Below are positions 43,609 through 52,692 of a stretch of 64,000 bases of DNA, piece by piece. Under the pieces are notes generated by a model. The model saw only the letters and a program-made list of their open reading frames with translations. It ran no database searches and was not told where the DNA came from. The stretch lies in the NCBI GenBank assembly GCA_016717855.1, contig JADKEV010000008.1, forward strand, positions 124,001-188,000, read 5' to 3'. Every line of letters begins with the position of its first letter. Position 1 is the stretch's first letter. The position numbers were made by a program, and so were the translations under genes. The DNA comes from Betaproteobacteria bacterium (GTDB taxonomy: Bacteria; Pseudomonadota; Gammaproteobacteria; Burkholderiales; Casimicrobiaceae).

Positions 43609-45498
43609 TCAGCTCGCCGTCTTTTTCAGCCCGTGGGCGATGGTCAGCGTCAGTCCGAAGCGGCTGCGGATCGCCTGCGCAATGCCCTCGGCGTCCAGGC
43701 CGCATTGCTTGAGCAACAGGCCGGGATCGCCGTGATCAATGAAACGGTCGGGGAGCCCGAGCAGCAGGAGCGGATTCGCCAGTCCGCGCGCGCACAGCAC
43801 CTCCGCCACCGCGGCGCCGGCGCCCCCGAGTATCGTGTTCTCCTCGACGCTGACCAGGAACTCGTGGCTCTGCGCCAGTTCCGCGATCAATGCCTCGTCG
43901 ATGGGCTTGACGAAGCGCATGTTCGCGACGGTCGCGTCGAGCGCTTCGGCGGCCGCCAGCGCGGGATGCACCATGCTGCCAAAGGCTAGGATCGCCACTT
44001 TGCCGCCATGCCCCCGCCGGCGGATTTCACCCTGGCCCAAGGGCAGCGCGGTCATTTCCTTGACGACTGGCACCCCTGGTCCGGTTCCTCGCGGATAGCG
44101 GACCGCAGCCGGGCCGTCATGGACGAATCCGGTGTAGAGCATCTGCCGGCACTCGTCTTCGTCGGAAGCGGCCATGACCACGAGGTTCGGCAGGCAGCGC
44201 AGGAACGTGAGGTCGAAACTGCCGGCGTGCGTCGGCCCGTCCGCGCCGACCAGCCCTGCGCGGTCGACCGCGAACAGTACCGGCAGGTTCTGCAGCACGA
44301 CATCGTGGATCACCTGGTCGTAGGCGCGCTGCAGGAATGTGGAGTAGATTGCGACCACGGGCTTGAGACCTTCGCACGCGAGTCCCGCCGCGAACGTCAC
44401 GGAGTGCTGCTCGGCGATGCCGACGTCGAAATAGCGCTCGGGAAATTCCTGCGAGAAGCGCACCAGCCCCGAGCCTTCCCGCATCGCCGGGGTGATCCCG
44501 ATCAGCCGCTGGTCGCGCCGCGCCATGTCGCACAGCCAGTCTCCGAAGACTTGGGTATAGCTGGGCCTGGCAGCGGGCTTGACCATGATGCCCGCCACCG
44601 GATCGAACTTCGGCACGCCGTGGTAAAGGATGGGGTCGTCTTCGGCCTTGGCGTAGCCGGCGCCCTTGCGGGTCGTCACGTGGAGGAGTTGCGGCCCCTT
44701 GCGCCCCTTGATGTTGGCCAGCGTCGTGACCAGCGAGTCCACATCGTGGCCGTCGATCGGGCCGATGTAGTTGAAGCCCATTTCCTCGAACAGCGTCCCC
44801 GGCAGGACCATCCCTTTCAGGTGTTCCTCCCAGCGTTCCGCGAACTCGTGCAGCGTCGGCGCCTTGGCGAGCACCCTCTTGCCGGACTCGCGCACCCGCG
44901 CATAGAACTGGCTGGAAATCAGCCGCGCCAGGTAGTGCTGGAAAGCGCCGACCGGTTCCGAGATCGACATCTCGTTGTCGTTCAGCACGACCAGCAGGTT
45001 GGCGTCCATCGCCCCGGCGTTGTTCATCGCTTCGAACGCCATCCCGGCGCTCATCGCGCCGTCGCCGATCACGGCGACGATGTGGCGGTCCTCGCCGGCC
45101 AGCTTGGCGGCCACTGCCATGCCCAGCGCCGCGGAAATCGACGTCGACGAGTGGGCGGTGCCGAAGGTGTCGAATTCGCTTTCGCCGCGCCGCGGGAACC
45201 CGGCCAGCCCTTCCCACATCCGCAAGGAATCCATCCGCGAGCGCCGCCCCGTGAGGATCTTGTGCGCATAGGTCTGGTGCCCGACGTCCCACACCAGCCG
45301 GTCGCGCGGGGTGTCGAACACGTAATGCAGCGCGATCGTCAGCTCGACCGTCCCCAGGTTGGACGACAGGTGCCCGCCGGTATGCGCGACCGAATGCAGC
45401 AGGAAGGTCCGCAACTCGTCGGCCAGCTGGGTCAGCCGTGCGCGCGGCAACGCGCGCAGCGCGGCGGGGTGGTTGATGGATTCGAGCAATTCGTACAT
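43609..45498 (-). CDS. dxs: 1-deoxy-D-xylulose-5-phosphate synthase
   Basis: A 629-residue TPP enzyme that starts the MEP isoprenoid pathway (pyruvate + glyceraldehyde-3-phosphate). The TPP-binding motif is VIGDGAMSAGMAFEAMNN; HTGGHLSSNLG, DVGHQTYAHKILTGR and the transketolase segment DVGIAEQHSVTFAAGLA are conserved. ATG 45498 (MYELLESINHP) is preferred. A TTG at 45507 directly follows the ispA stop. Order ispA-dxs is the classical isoprenoid operon. Confidence 0.97.
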   Translation of the reverse strand: MYELLESINHPAALRALPRARLTQLADELRTFLLHSVAHTGGHLSSNLGTVELTIALHYVFDTPRDRLVWDVGHQTYAHKILTGRRSRMDSLRMWEGLAGFPRRGESEFDTFGTAHSSTSISAALGMAVAAKLAGEDRHIVAVIGDGAMSAGMAFEAMNNAGAMDANLLVVLNDNEMSISEPVGAFQHYLARLISSQFYARVRESGKRVLAKAPTLHEFAERWEEHLKGMVLPGTLFEEMGFNYIGPIDGHDVDSLVTTLANIKGRKGPQLLHVTTRKGAGYAKAEDDPILYHGVPKFDPVAGIMVKPAARPSYTQVFGDWLCDMARRDQRLIGITPAMREGSGLVRFSQEFPERYFDVGIAEQHSVTFAAGLACEGLKPVVAIYSTFLQRAYDQVIHDVVLQNLPVLFAVDRAGLVGADGPTHAGSFDLTFLRCLPNLVVMAASDEDECRQMLYTGFVHDGPAAVRYPRGTGPGVPVVKEMTALPLGQGEIRRRGHGGKVAILAFGSMVHPALAAAEALDATVANMRFVKPIDEALIAELAQSHEFLVSVEENTILGGAGAAVAEVLCARGLANPLLLLGLPDRFIDHGDPGLLLKQCGLDAEGIAQAIRSRFGLTLTIAHGLKKTAS

Positions 45499-45507
45499 GA
45501 CGGGCAA

Positions 45508-46434
45508 TCAGTGATGGCGCAGGATGATGAAATCGGCGATCTCGGCGAGGCGCCGCGCGCGGTCGCCGAAACCGGCCAGCGCCGCGCGCGCTTCCTCGCG
45601 CAGCGCCGCCGCCCTGGCTTTCGCGGCGGCGAGGCCCAGCAGGCTGACATACGTCGGCTTGTGCTGGATGGCATCCTTGCCGGCGGTCTTGCCCAGTTGC
45701 GCCGACGAGGCCTCGACATCGAGCACGTCGTCGACCACCTGGAACGCCAGCCCGGCGGCGTCGGCGAACCGTGCAAGCGCCGCGTCCTCTGCGCTGTCCA
45801 GCGGCTCGCCGCAGCCGGCGCCCAGCAGCACCGCGGTGCGGATCAGCGCGCCGGTCTTCAGGCTGTGCATGCGCTCGAGTTCGGCCAGCGACAGCACCTG
45901 GCCGACTCCGGCCAAATCGATGGCTTGGCCGCCGGCCATTCCACGGGAACCGCAGGCGAGCGCGAACGACCGCAGCAAGCCGGCGTTGCGCGCGGGATCG
46001 TCGGCCAGCACATCTTCGACGATCACCAGCGTCGCTTCGCTTTGCAGCGCGTCGCCGGCCAACATCGCCGTGGCTTCATCGAAGCGCACGTGGCAGGTCG
46101 GCCGGCCCCGGCGCAGCACGTCATCGTCCATGCAGGGCATATCGTCGTGGACCAGCGAGTAGGCATGGATCAGCTCCACTGCGACCGCGACCCGCTCCAC
46201 CCGCGCCGCCGGCGCGCGGGTCAACTCGCCCGCCGCATACGCGAGCAGGGGCCGGACGCGCTTGCCGCCGCCCAGCGCGGCGTAGCGCATCGCCTCGTGC
46301 AACCGCGCCGGGGCCAGGTTGGCCGGTGGCAGGCGGGCGTCGAGCGCTTGTTCGACCCGCTGCTGCATCGAGCGCATCCACGCCGCGAAGCCCAGCTGCA
46401 CGGCACGGGCGACGGGCTCCGCGACCAGGCTCAC
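45508..46434 (-). CDS. ispA: Polyprenyl synthetase (farnesyl diphosphate synthase, IspA)
   Basis: A 308-residue prenyltransferase. The first Asp-rich motif is DDMPCMDDD (with HDDMP context) and the second is VVDDVLD. GGGKRVRPLL and KTGALI are conserved. Start is a GTG at 46434 immediately after the xseB stop (TGAGGTG). It produces FPP for quinone and undecaprenyl synthesis. Confidence 0.96.
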   Translation of the reverse strand: MSLVAEPVARAVQLGFAAWMRSMQQRVEQALDARLPPANLAPARLHEAMRYAALGGGKRVRPLLAYAAGELTRAPAARVERVAVAVELIHAYSLVHDDMPCMDDDVLRRGRPTCHVRFDEATAMLAGDALQSEATLVIVEDVLADDPARNAGLLRSFALACGSRGMAGGQAIDLAGVGQVLSLAELERMHSLKTGALIRTAVLLGAGCGEPLDSAEDAALARFADAAGLAFQVVDDVLDVEASSAQLGKTAGKDAIQHKPTYVSLLGLAAAKARAAALREEARAALAGFGDRARRLAEIADFIILRHH

Positions 46435-46435
46435 C

Positions 46436-46705
46436 TCACGCCTCCATCCCGCTCTCGGGTTCGGCGAAGTTCTTGAGCAGATCGCCTTCCAGGATCTTCA
46501 CCTGCTCCTGCGCGCCTTGCAGCTGGTTCTGCGCGAACTGCAGGAGTTCGGCCCCGCGCCGGTAGGCGGCAAGCGCGTCCGCCAGCGGCAATTGTCCCGC
46601 TTCCAGATCCGCGACCAGGGTTTCGAGTTCGCCGAGCGCGGCCTCGAAACTCTGCGGCGGCGCCGGAACGGCGGGCGGGGAAGCGGACGGGGCAACGCGA
46701 GGCAT
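46436..46705 (-). CDS. xseB: Exodeoxyribonuclease VII small subunit
   Basis: An 89-residue XseB protein: FEAALGELETLVADLEAGQLPL followed by AYRRGAELLQFAQNQL is the family helix-hairpin. A Pro/Ala-rich N-terminus precedes it. Start at ATG 46705. First gene of the xseB-ispA-dxs unit, the usual arrangement. Confidence 0.93.
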   Translation of the reverse strand: MPRVAPSASPPAVPAPPQSFEAALGELETLVADLEAGQLPLADALAAYRRGAELLQFAQNQLQGAQEQVKILEGDLLKNFAEPESGMEA

Positions 46706-46821
46706 GATGGGCCGGGAAGAAGGAACAACAACGGAGGCATCAATGATAGCCGTTTTTGTCCGCACAATCAGCCACCTACATTCTTTAACCGCGGCGCGAC
46801 ATCGATCGAGGCCGATTTTCC

Positions 46822-46851
46822 TTTACCGAACAACCCCTTGTGCGATAAAAT
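46822..46851 (+). promoter_or_regulatory. Probable sigma-70 promoter for the Rieske oxygenase gene
   Basis: TTTACC (46822-46827) and TAAAAT (46846-46851) with 18-base spacing. It predicts a leader of about 145 bases before ATG 47005. Confidence 0.45.
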
Positions 46852-46937
46852 CGAGACTGTCGATGCGGCCTTCCGGGGCGGTGGCGGGCGAAGCGTGCGA
46901 GCCCCCTGCCGGGAATGGCTGACTTAGCAAAGCAGGC

Positions 46938-46970
46938 GAGCGGTCGCCGGGGAGGAGACCCGAACCGCTC
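46938..46970 (+). promoter_or_regulatory. Hairpin in the 5' leader of the Rieske gene
   Basis: GAGCGGT (46938-46944) pairs with ACCGCTC (46964-46970), with an inner GGG/CCC pair around GAGGAGA. It lies in the long predicted leader. No known riboswitch class is recognised. Confidence 0.4.
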
Positions 46971-47004
46971 ATTGTTGGGTTGGCTGGAAATTCTGGAAAG
47001 CGCC

Positions 47005-48135
47005 ATGTCAAATCTCGCAACGCCCATGCGGCAGGCGGAAGCAACCGCCCACGCCGTCTCTGGTTCGCAACTACCCGTGCATTCGTATTTCGATCCCGCG
47101 CTGTTCGAGGCGGAAATGCGCCTGCTCTTCGCGCAGGGGCCCGGCTACGTCGGCCACGAACTGATGGTGCCCGAGGCCGGCGACTACCAGGTCCTGTCCT
47201 GGCGCAACGACGCCCACGTGCTGACCCGCTCCGGGGCGGGCCGGGACAAGGTCGAACTGCTTTCGAATGTCTGCCGCCACCGCCAGGCCATCATGCTGCA
47301 TGGCCGCGGCAACGCGCAGAACATCGTCTGTCCGCTGCATCGCTGGACCTACGACCTGAAGGGCGCGCTGATCGGGGCGCCGCACTTTCCGGAGAATCCT
47401 TGCCTGAACCTGCGGCAGACACCGCTGCAGGCGTGGAATGGACTGCTCTTCGGCGGTCCGCGCAACATCGCCGCCGACCTGGCCGGTCTCGAAATTCCCG
47501 ATTTCGACTTTTCCGGGTATCTGTTCGACCGGGTCGAGATTCACGAGTGCGCGTACAACTGGAAGACCTTCATCGAGGTGTATCTCGAGGATTACCACGT
47601 CGTGCCGTTTCATCCGGGCCTGGGAAACTTCGTGTCCTGCGACGATCTCAAGTGGCAGTTCAGCGAGCGCTACAGCGTGCAGACGGTGGGCGTGGCCAAC
47701 GGGCTAGCCCGCGCCGGAACGGCGACGTACGAGCGCTGGCAACGGGCGGTGCGCGCCTATTACGGCGACAAGCAGCCGCCGCATGGCGCGATCTGGCTCA
47801 CGATCTATCCGAACATCATGCTCGAGTGGTATCCGCACGTGCTCGTCGTGAGCACGCTGTATCCCCGCGGCCCGCAGCAGACGACCAACGTCGTTGAGTT
47901 CTACTACCCCGAGGACATCGCGCTGTTCGAGCGCGAGTTCGTCGAGGCCGAGCAGGCGGCGTACATGGAAACCGCGATCGAGGATGACGACATCGCGCTG
48001 CGCATGGACGCGGGCCGCCGCGTGCTGATGGAACAGGGGCGCAACGAAACCGGGCCGTATCAGTCGCCGATGGAAGACGGGATGCGCCACTTTCACGAGT
48101 TCCTGCGCCGCGAATCGGGCGACTGGTATCGATAA
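47005..48135 (+). CDS. Rieske-type aromatic ring-hydroxylating oxygenase, large subunit
   Basis: A 376-residue oxygenase alpha-type subunit. The Rieske [2Fe-2S] ligands are C90-R-H92 and C109-P-L-H112 (CRHRQ; CPLHRW). The mononuclear iron site is in the SRPBCC-like domain: E191...H198....H203 (EVYLEDYHVVPFHPG). Start at ATG 47005, with GGAAAG upstream. No reductase, ferredoxin or small subunit is adjacent, so electron donors and substrate are unknown. It is divergent from xseB and 42 bases before a sulfurtransferase gene. Confidence 0.88.
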   Translation: MSNLATPMRQAEATAHAVSGSQLPVHSYFDPALFEAEMRLLFAQGPGYVGHELMVPEAGDYQVLSWRNDAHVLTRSGAGRDKVELLSNVCRHRQAIMLHGRGNAQNIVCPLHRWTYDLKGALIGAPHFPENPCLNLRQTPLQAWNGLLFGGPRNIAADLAGLEIPDFDFSGYLFDRVEIHECAYNWKTFIEVYLEDYHVVPFHPGLGNFVSCDDLKWQFSERYSVQTVGVANGLARAGTATYERWQRAVRAYYGDKQPPHGAIWLTIYPNIMLEWYPHVLVVSTLYPRGPQQTTNVVEFYYPEDIALFEREFVEAEQAAYMETAIEDDDIALRMDAGRRVLMEQGRNETGPYQSPMEDGMRHFHEFLRRESGDWYR

Positions 48136-48177
48136 CCGGTTGCGCGCAACGCGGCCGCATTCACGGAAAGAGCACCC

Positions 48178-49020
48178 ATGCAGAACTACCAGACCCTGAT
48201 CCAGGCGAGCGAACTCGCGGCCCTCCTGGACGATCCGCAACTGGTCCTGATCGATGTTCGCCACGACCTGGGCGATCACACGCTGGGTGCGCGCAAGTAC
48301 GAGGAAGCGCACATCCCGGGCGCGCACTTCCTGGCGGTCGAGTCCGACCTGTCCGCGCCCAAGACCGGGCGCAACGGCCGGCATCCGCTGCCGGCGCCCG
48401 AAGCGTTCGCCGCGACGCTTTCGGCGCTGGGCGTCGACGCAGGCAAGCAGGTCGTCGCCTACGACCAGGCGCAGACCACGTACAGCGCGCGCCTGTGGTG
48501 GATGCTGCGCTGGCTGGGCCACCGCAACGCAGCGGTGCTCGACGGCGGCCTGGACGCCTGGGTCCGCGCTGGATTCGGCGTCACCGCCGTTGTGCCCGCG
48601 CGCAAGCCGGCCCGCCTCGTGCCGAGCCTGAGCGAATCGCCGGTATCCGTCGAGACGCTGATCGGCCACCTCGCGGACATCGATTACACGGTGATGGACG
48701 GGCGCGGCGCGGGGCGGTTTCGCGGCATCAACGAGACCATCGACCCGGTGGGCGGGCACATTCCGGGCTCGCACAACCGCCCCTATACGCAGAACCTCAA
48801 TGCCGACAACACGTTCAAGAGCGCCGACGCGCTGCGCGCCGAGTGGCTGGCGGCGCTCGGGGGACGCACGCCGGCGCAGATCGTGCATTCGTGCGGCTCG
48901 GGGGTCACGGCCTGCAACAATCTTCTGGCGATGGAAATCGCCGGCCTGTCCGGCTCGCGGCTGTATCCGGGATCGTGGAGCGAGTGGAGCGCCGATCCGG
49001 CGCGGCCGATCGAGCGCTGA
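48178..49020 (+). CDS. Rhodanese-type sulfurtransferase (SseA-like)
   Basis: A 280-residue tandem rhodanese. The inactive N-terminal domain (LIDVRHDLGDHTLGARKYEEAHIPGA) is followed by a catalytic domain with Cys near residue 239 in IVHSCGSGVTACNN. The CGSGVT loop suggests 3-mercaptopyruvate sulfurtransferase rather than thiosulfate specificity. It is probably co-transcribed with the Rieske gene. Confidence 0.93.
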   Translation: MQNYQTLIQASELAALLDDPQLVLIDVRHDLGDHTLGARKYEEAHIPGAHFLAVESDLSAPKTGRNGRHPLPAPEAFAATLSALGVDAGKQVVAYDQAQTTYSARLWWMLRWLGHRNAAVLDGGLDAWVRAGFGVTAVVPARKPARLVPSLSESPVSVETLIGHLADIDYTVMDGRGAGRFRGINETIDPVGGHIPGSHNRPYTQNLNADNTFKSADALRAEWLAALGGRTPAQIVHSCGSGVTACNNLLAMEIAGLSGSRLYPGSWSEWSADPARPIER

Positions 49021-49032
49021 AGTCCCGGACCG

Positions 49033-49734
49033 CTACCTGACCACCGCGGCAGTCTGCCCGAACAGGATCTTCTTTTCTGCCTCGGTCATCGCCGCCGCCT
49101 GCGCCCGGTATTTCGGGCCCAGAGCATAGGCGCGCTGGGTCGCCGGACGATCGGCGATGGCGTGGAACCAGCGCTTTAGGTGCGGGAAGTCGTCCAGGTC
49201 CTGGCGCTGCCGCTGGTGCGGCACAATCCACGGATAGCAGGCCATGTCGGCAATCGTGTAGGCATCGCCGGCGACGTAACGGCGATCGGCCAGACGTTTG
49301 TTCAGCACGCCGTACAGACGGTTGGTTTCCTTGACGTAACGATCGACGGCGTACGGTATCGGACTTTCCGCGTACCCGACGAAGTGGTGATTCTGCCCCG
49401 CCATCGGACCCAGGTTGGCGACCTGCCAGAACAGCCACTGCATGACCTCGACCTGCCCCCGCACATTGTCAGGCCGGAACCGGCGCAGCTTCTGCGCGAG
49501 GTACATCAGGATCGCGCCGGACTCGAAGACCGAGACCGGTTGGCCGCCGCCGGCCGGGGCGCGATCGAGGATCGCCGGTATCCGGTTGTTCGGTGACAGC
49601 CGCAGGAACTCCGGCTCGAACTGCTCGCCGCGCCCGATGTTTACCGGAAAGATCGCGTAGGCGGCCCCGGTCTCCTCGAGGAACATCGTGATCTTGTGGC
49701 CATTCGGCGTCGGCCAGTAGTAAAGGTCGATCAT
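49033..49734 (-). CDS. Glutathione S-transferase, YfcG/YghU-like
   Basis: A 233-residue GST. The N-terminal thioredoxin fold has the YghU/YfcG active-site context TPNGHKITMFLEE and the glutathione-binding FESGAILMYLA. The C-terminal helical domain contains YTIADMACYPWI. This group has disulfide-bond reductase activity. Start at ATG 49734. It is convergent with the sulfurtransferase (12 bases). Confidence 0.92.
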   Translation of the reverse strand: MIDLYYWPTPNGHKITMFLEETGAAYAIFPVNIGRGEQFEPEFLRLSPNNRIPAILDRAPAGGGQPVSVFESGAILMYLAQKLRRFRPDNVRGQVEVMQWLFWQVANLGPMAGQNHHFVGYAESPIPYAVDRYVKETNRLYGVLNKRLADRRYVAGDAYTIADMACYPWIVPHQRQRQDLDDFPHLKRWFHAIADRPATQRAYALGPKYRAQAAAMTEAEKKILFGQTAAVVR

Positions 49735-49765
49735 CGGGATTCCTCGTGCATGAACAATGAGGCAA

Positions 49766-50332
49766 TCAGTTCGAATGCGCCGCGACGCCAAGGTCCGCGC
49801 GCAGCGCGCACTCGTGCAGGATGCGGTAGCGCGGTCCGTCGGCGGCGAGTTCCGACGCAACCAGGACAAAAGACCCGACGTCCCAGCGCAATTCAGGCAG
49901 CCCAGCGGCCGGCGGACCGCGGGTCGCGTCGCGCGCCAGCGTCAGGTGCGGCACCCAGGGCCGCACGTCGAGGCTGAACCCGAGTTTGCCGGCGCCGCGC
50001 GCCAGCGCATCCTGCAGCATCGCGAGCGGCTCCGGCGTTTCCTTCGTGCCGGCCCAGACGACGCCGTTGTGTCGCCACCACCCCAGTTGATCCAGTCGCA
50101 ACGTGAAGCGTGGCAGATCGATGCCCGCCATCAGTTCCGTCAGTGCGGCCAGGCGCGGCGGCGGCGTCGCGCCGATGAACACCAGCGTCAAATGCAGCGT
50201 CTCGATGCGCGGGGGACGTCCCGCGCAGTCCTTCGCGACCTGCGCGGCGCGCGCGGCGAGCACGGCCCGCACTTCCGGATCGGGCCAGAGCGCGAAGAAC
50301 GTCCGCAGCGGCGATTGCCGCGCGCCGGTCAT
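49766..50332 (-). CDS. thpR: RNA 2',3'-cyclic phosphodiesterase (2H family)
   Basis: A 188-residue 2H phosphoesterase with both HxT motifs: H47 (LHLTLVFIG) and H129 (PHLTLARD). Opens 2',3'-cyclic phosphates on RNA ends (ThpR/LigT). Its start overlaps the gntK stop by four bases (ATGA). Confidence 0.92.
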   Translation of the reverse strand: MTGARQSPLRTFFALWPDPEVRAVLAARAAQVAKDCAGRPPRIETLHLTLVFIGATPPPRLAALTELMAGIDLPRFTLRLDQLGWWRHNGVVWAGTKETPEPLAMLQDALARGAGKLGFSLDVRPWVPHLTLARDATRGPPAAGLPELRWDVGSFVLVASELAADGPRYRILHECALRADLGVAAHSN

Positions 50333-50874
50333 GTTGCGCTCCCGGACGCCGGCGTGGCCTGCCCGGCCGCACCCTGCCCGCGCGCGAGGCCGGCGCACAC
50401 GGCATCCGCCAACTCTTCCGGCGGCGGGCCGATGTCGATGCTGAGGGCGTCGCCCGGGCGCTCGAGCGTCGCGAACTGCGAGTCGAGCAGGGCCGGGTTC
50501 ATGTAGTGTCCCGAGCGGGCCGCCAGCCGGCCGGCGATCAGCTCGCGCGCGCCCTCGAGATGGACGAAGCGCAGGTCGGGGATTCCGTCGCGCAGCCGTT
50601 CCCGATACGCCGCCTTGAGCGCCGAGCAAGCCAGCACCAGCGGCTCGCCCCGAGCCGTCGATTCGCGCAAGCGCGCATTGAGCGCGTCCAGCCAGGGCCG
50701 CCGGTCCGCGTCGTCCAGCGCAATGCCGGCACGCATCTTGGCCACGTTGGCGGGTGGATGAAAGTCATCGGCGTCGACGAACTGCGCGCCCAGATGCTGC
50801 GCGACCAGCCGCCCGACGGTGGTCTTGCCGCAGCCGGTCACGCCCATGACCACGATTTGCACGTCAGTGGCCAT
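50329..50874 (-). CDS. gntK: Gluconokinase
   Basis: A 181-residue kinase phosphorylating gluconate. The P-loop MGVTGCGKTT is at residues 10-19; DADDFHPPANVAKM and LACSALKAAYRERLR are family signatures. The C-terminal tail is Gly/Ala-rich. No gluconate transporter is nearby. Coupled to thpR. The 244 bases upstream to the MscS gene show nothing recognisable. Confidence 0.94.
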   Translation of the reverse strand: MATDVQIVVMGVTGCGKTTVGRLVAQHLGAQFVDADDFHPPANVAKMRAGIALDDADRRPWLDALNARLRESTARGEPLVLACSALKAAYRERLRDGIPDLRFVHLEGARELIAGRLAARSGHYMNPALLDSQFATLERPGDALSIDIGPPPEELADAVCAGLARGQGAAGQATPASGSAT

Positions 50875-51118
50875 CCCGCGCGCCGCCGTCGCCGGCGGGA
50901 CCCGCTTCGCGCCGCATGCCGCGACTGCTGCCGGCCGCGCGCCTCCGGCCGATGTTCGCGCCCCTGCGACCCAGTTCCACCGTGCCGACCCGCATCCTGT
51001 CTCCGCCGCCTGAGTTCAAGAAACATTTTACCCGATGCGCGCGCCGCTTCCGTCGCTTGCCGCCGCCGGCGCCAGCGTGCGACACTTGCGGCCCCCGAAT
51101 CCCCGCGCGCCGCGCTCC

Positions 51119-51937
51119 ATGAACCCACCCGCACTCGACACCGTCAACCAGTTCCTGCAGGCATATGTGGTGCCGTTCGGCTGGCGCATCCTCGGCGCGC
51201 TGGCGCTGTGGATCGTCGGCGGCTGGGTCATCCGGATCCTGATCCGGCTCGCGCACAACGCGATGGCGGTGCGCCATGTCGACAAGACGCTGTCGACCTA
51301 CGGCGAAGCGGCGATACGCGTCGGACTGCGCGTCATCCTCTGCATCGCGCTGCTGGGAGTCTTCGGCGTCGAGACCACGTCACTGGCCGCGTTGCTGGCG
51401 GCGGTGGGCATCGCGATCGGGACGGCGTGGTCGGGACTGCTGTCGAATTTCGCGGCCGGCGTTTTCCTGGTCGTCCTGCGGCCGTTCAAGGTCGGCGACG
51501 TGATCGGCGCCGCCGGCGTCACCGGTGAGGTCAAGAGCATCGGTCTGTTCCTGACCGCGGTGGACACCGGCGAGAACCTGCGCACGTATATCGGCAACAG
51601 CAAGGTGCTCGGCGACAACATCGTCAACTACACGACCAACGGTTATCGCCGCGTCGATCTGCGCGCGCAGCTGGCGCACGGCGTCGACACGCGGGACGCG
51701 ATGGCCCGGCTGGCGCCGCGGGTGGCGCGGGTCGCCAACGTGCGCGCCGAACCGCCGCCGTCGATCGCGATCCTGGAATTCACCGCCATCGGTCCGGTGC
51801 TGGCGGTCAGGCCCTACTGCGCGACGGCCGACTACCAGCAGGTGTACTTCGACGTCAACCAGGTCATCGCGGAAGTGCTCGAGCAGGCCGGCTATCCGGT
51901 TCCCGCGACGCACCAGGTCACGCACGAAGCGGCCTGA
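51119..51937 (+). CDS. mscS: Small-conductance mechanosensitive channel, MscS type
   Basis: A 272-residue MscS protein with three transmembrane helices. The pore helix is Gly/Ala-rich (SLAALLAAVGIAIGTAWSGLLSNFAAGVFLVVL) and the beta domain starts RPFKVGDVIGAAGVTGEV. The C-terminal cage domain is complete. Releases solutes on hypo-osmotic shock. Confidence 0.94.
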   Translation: MNPPALDTVNQFLQAYVVPFGWRILGALALWIVGGWVIRILIRLAHNAMAVRHVDKTLSTYGEAAIRVGLRVILCIALLGVFGVETTSLAALLAAVGIAIGTAWSGLLSNFAAGVFLVVLRPFKVGDVIGAAGVTGEVKSIGLFLTAVDTGENLRTYIGNSKVLGDNIVNYTTNGYRRVDLRAQLAHGVDTRDAMARLAPRVARVANVRAEPPPSIAILEFTAIGPVLAVRPYCATADYQQVYFDVNQVIAEVLEQAGYPVPATHQVTHEAA

Positions 51938-52011
51938 CGGGGCGCATCGACAGCCCGGCCAAAACCGCATACCATCGAAGTCCTGCAGTCCAACTCCGTG
52001 GGAGGAGAATC

Positions 52012-52623
52012 ATGAATCTGGTCGACCGGGTAAAGAACATCCTGCTGACGCCGAAAACCGAATGGCCGGTGATCGAAGCAGAGCAGACCGACGTGAAGTC
52101 GCTCTACATCGGCTACATCATGATCCTGGCGGCGATCCCAGCCGTTGCCAGCATCATCTCGACAATGATGCTGGGCGGCATGATGGGCGCCATCGGCGGC
52201 CGCACGGGCCTCGGCGCCGGCATGGGAGGCGGCTTCGCGGTCGCGCACGGGCTCGCCTCGTATGTGGTCACGCTGGTCGTCATCTTCGTCGTCGCGCTGA
52301 TCGTCGACGCGCTGGCGCCGAGCTTCGGCGGCCAGAAGAACCAGGTCAATGCGCTGAAGCTGGTCGCCTATTCGGCCACCGCGGGCTGGGTGGCGTCCAT
52401 TGCCACGATCGTCCCGGTGCTCGGCTGGATCATCGCCATCGCGGGTTCGATCTACGGCATCTACCTGCTCTATCTGGGCCTGCCGGTGCTGATGAAATGT
52501 CCCGAGGACAAGGCCGTGATCTACCTGATCGTCGTGGTCGTCGTCTACATCGTCCTGTCCTGGATATTCATGTCCCTGATCGTCGCCGGCGTGTTCGGCT
52601 CGATGATGCTGGGGGCACGCTGA
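52012..52623 (+). CDS. Yip1 family membrane protein
   Basis: A 203-residue protein with five hydrophobic segments. The family N-terminus LVDRVKNILLTPKTEWPVIEAE and the Gly-rich MMLGGMMGAIGGRTG segment fit the bacterial Yip1 domain. Function is unknown. GGGAGGAG precedes the start. Monocistronic, ended by the terminator at 52648-52671. Confidence 0.88.
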   Translation: MNLVDRVKNILLTPKTEWPVIEAEQTDVKSLYIGYIMILAAIPAVASIISTMMLGGMMGAIGGRTGLGAGMGGGFAVAHGLASYVVTLVVIFVVALIVDALAPSFGGQKNQVNALKLVAYSATAGWVASIATIVPVLGWIIAIAGSIYGIYLLYLGLPVLMKCPEDKAVIYLIVVVVVYIVLSWIFMSLIVAGVFGSMMLGAR

Positions 52624-52647
52624 CGTTACCGGGGCAACAACAGGAAA

Positions 52648-52671
52648 AACGCCCCGGGAGGGGCGTTCTTT
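52648..52671. terminator. Bidirectional intrinsic terminator
   Basis: AACGCCCC (52648-52655), loop GGGA, GGGGCGTT (52660-52667). Plus-strand tail CTTTC; the minus strand ends in TTTTT. It serves both the Yip1 gene and the converging DUF3501 unit. Confidence 0.85.
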
Positions 52672-52692
52672 CGCCTTGACCGGGTTTGGGCG

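Noticed and set aside
46870..46970. Possible glycine riboswitch before the Rieske gene
   Set aside because: The G-rich leader looks structured, but the conserved glycine-aptamer core sequences are not present.
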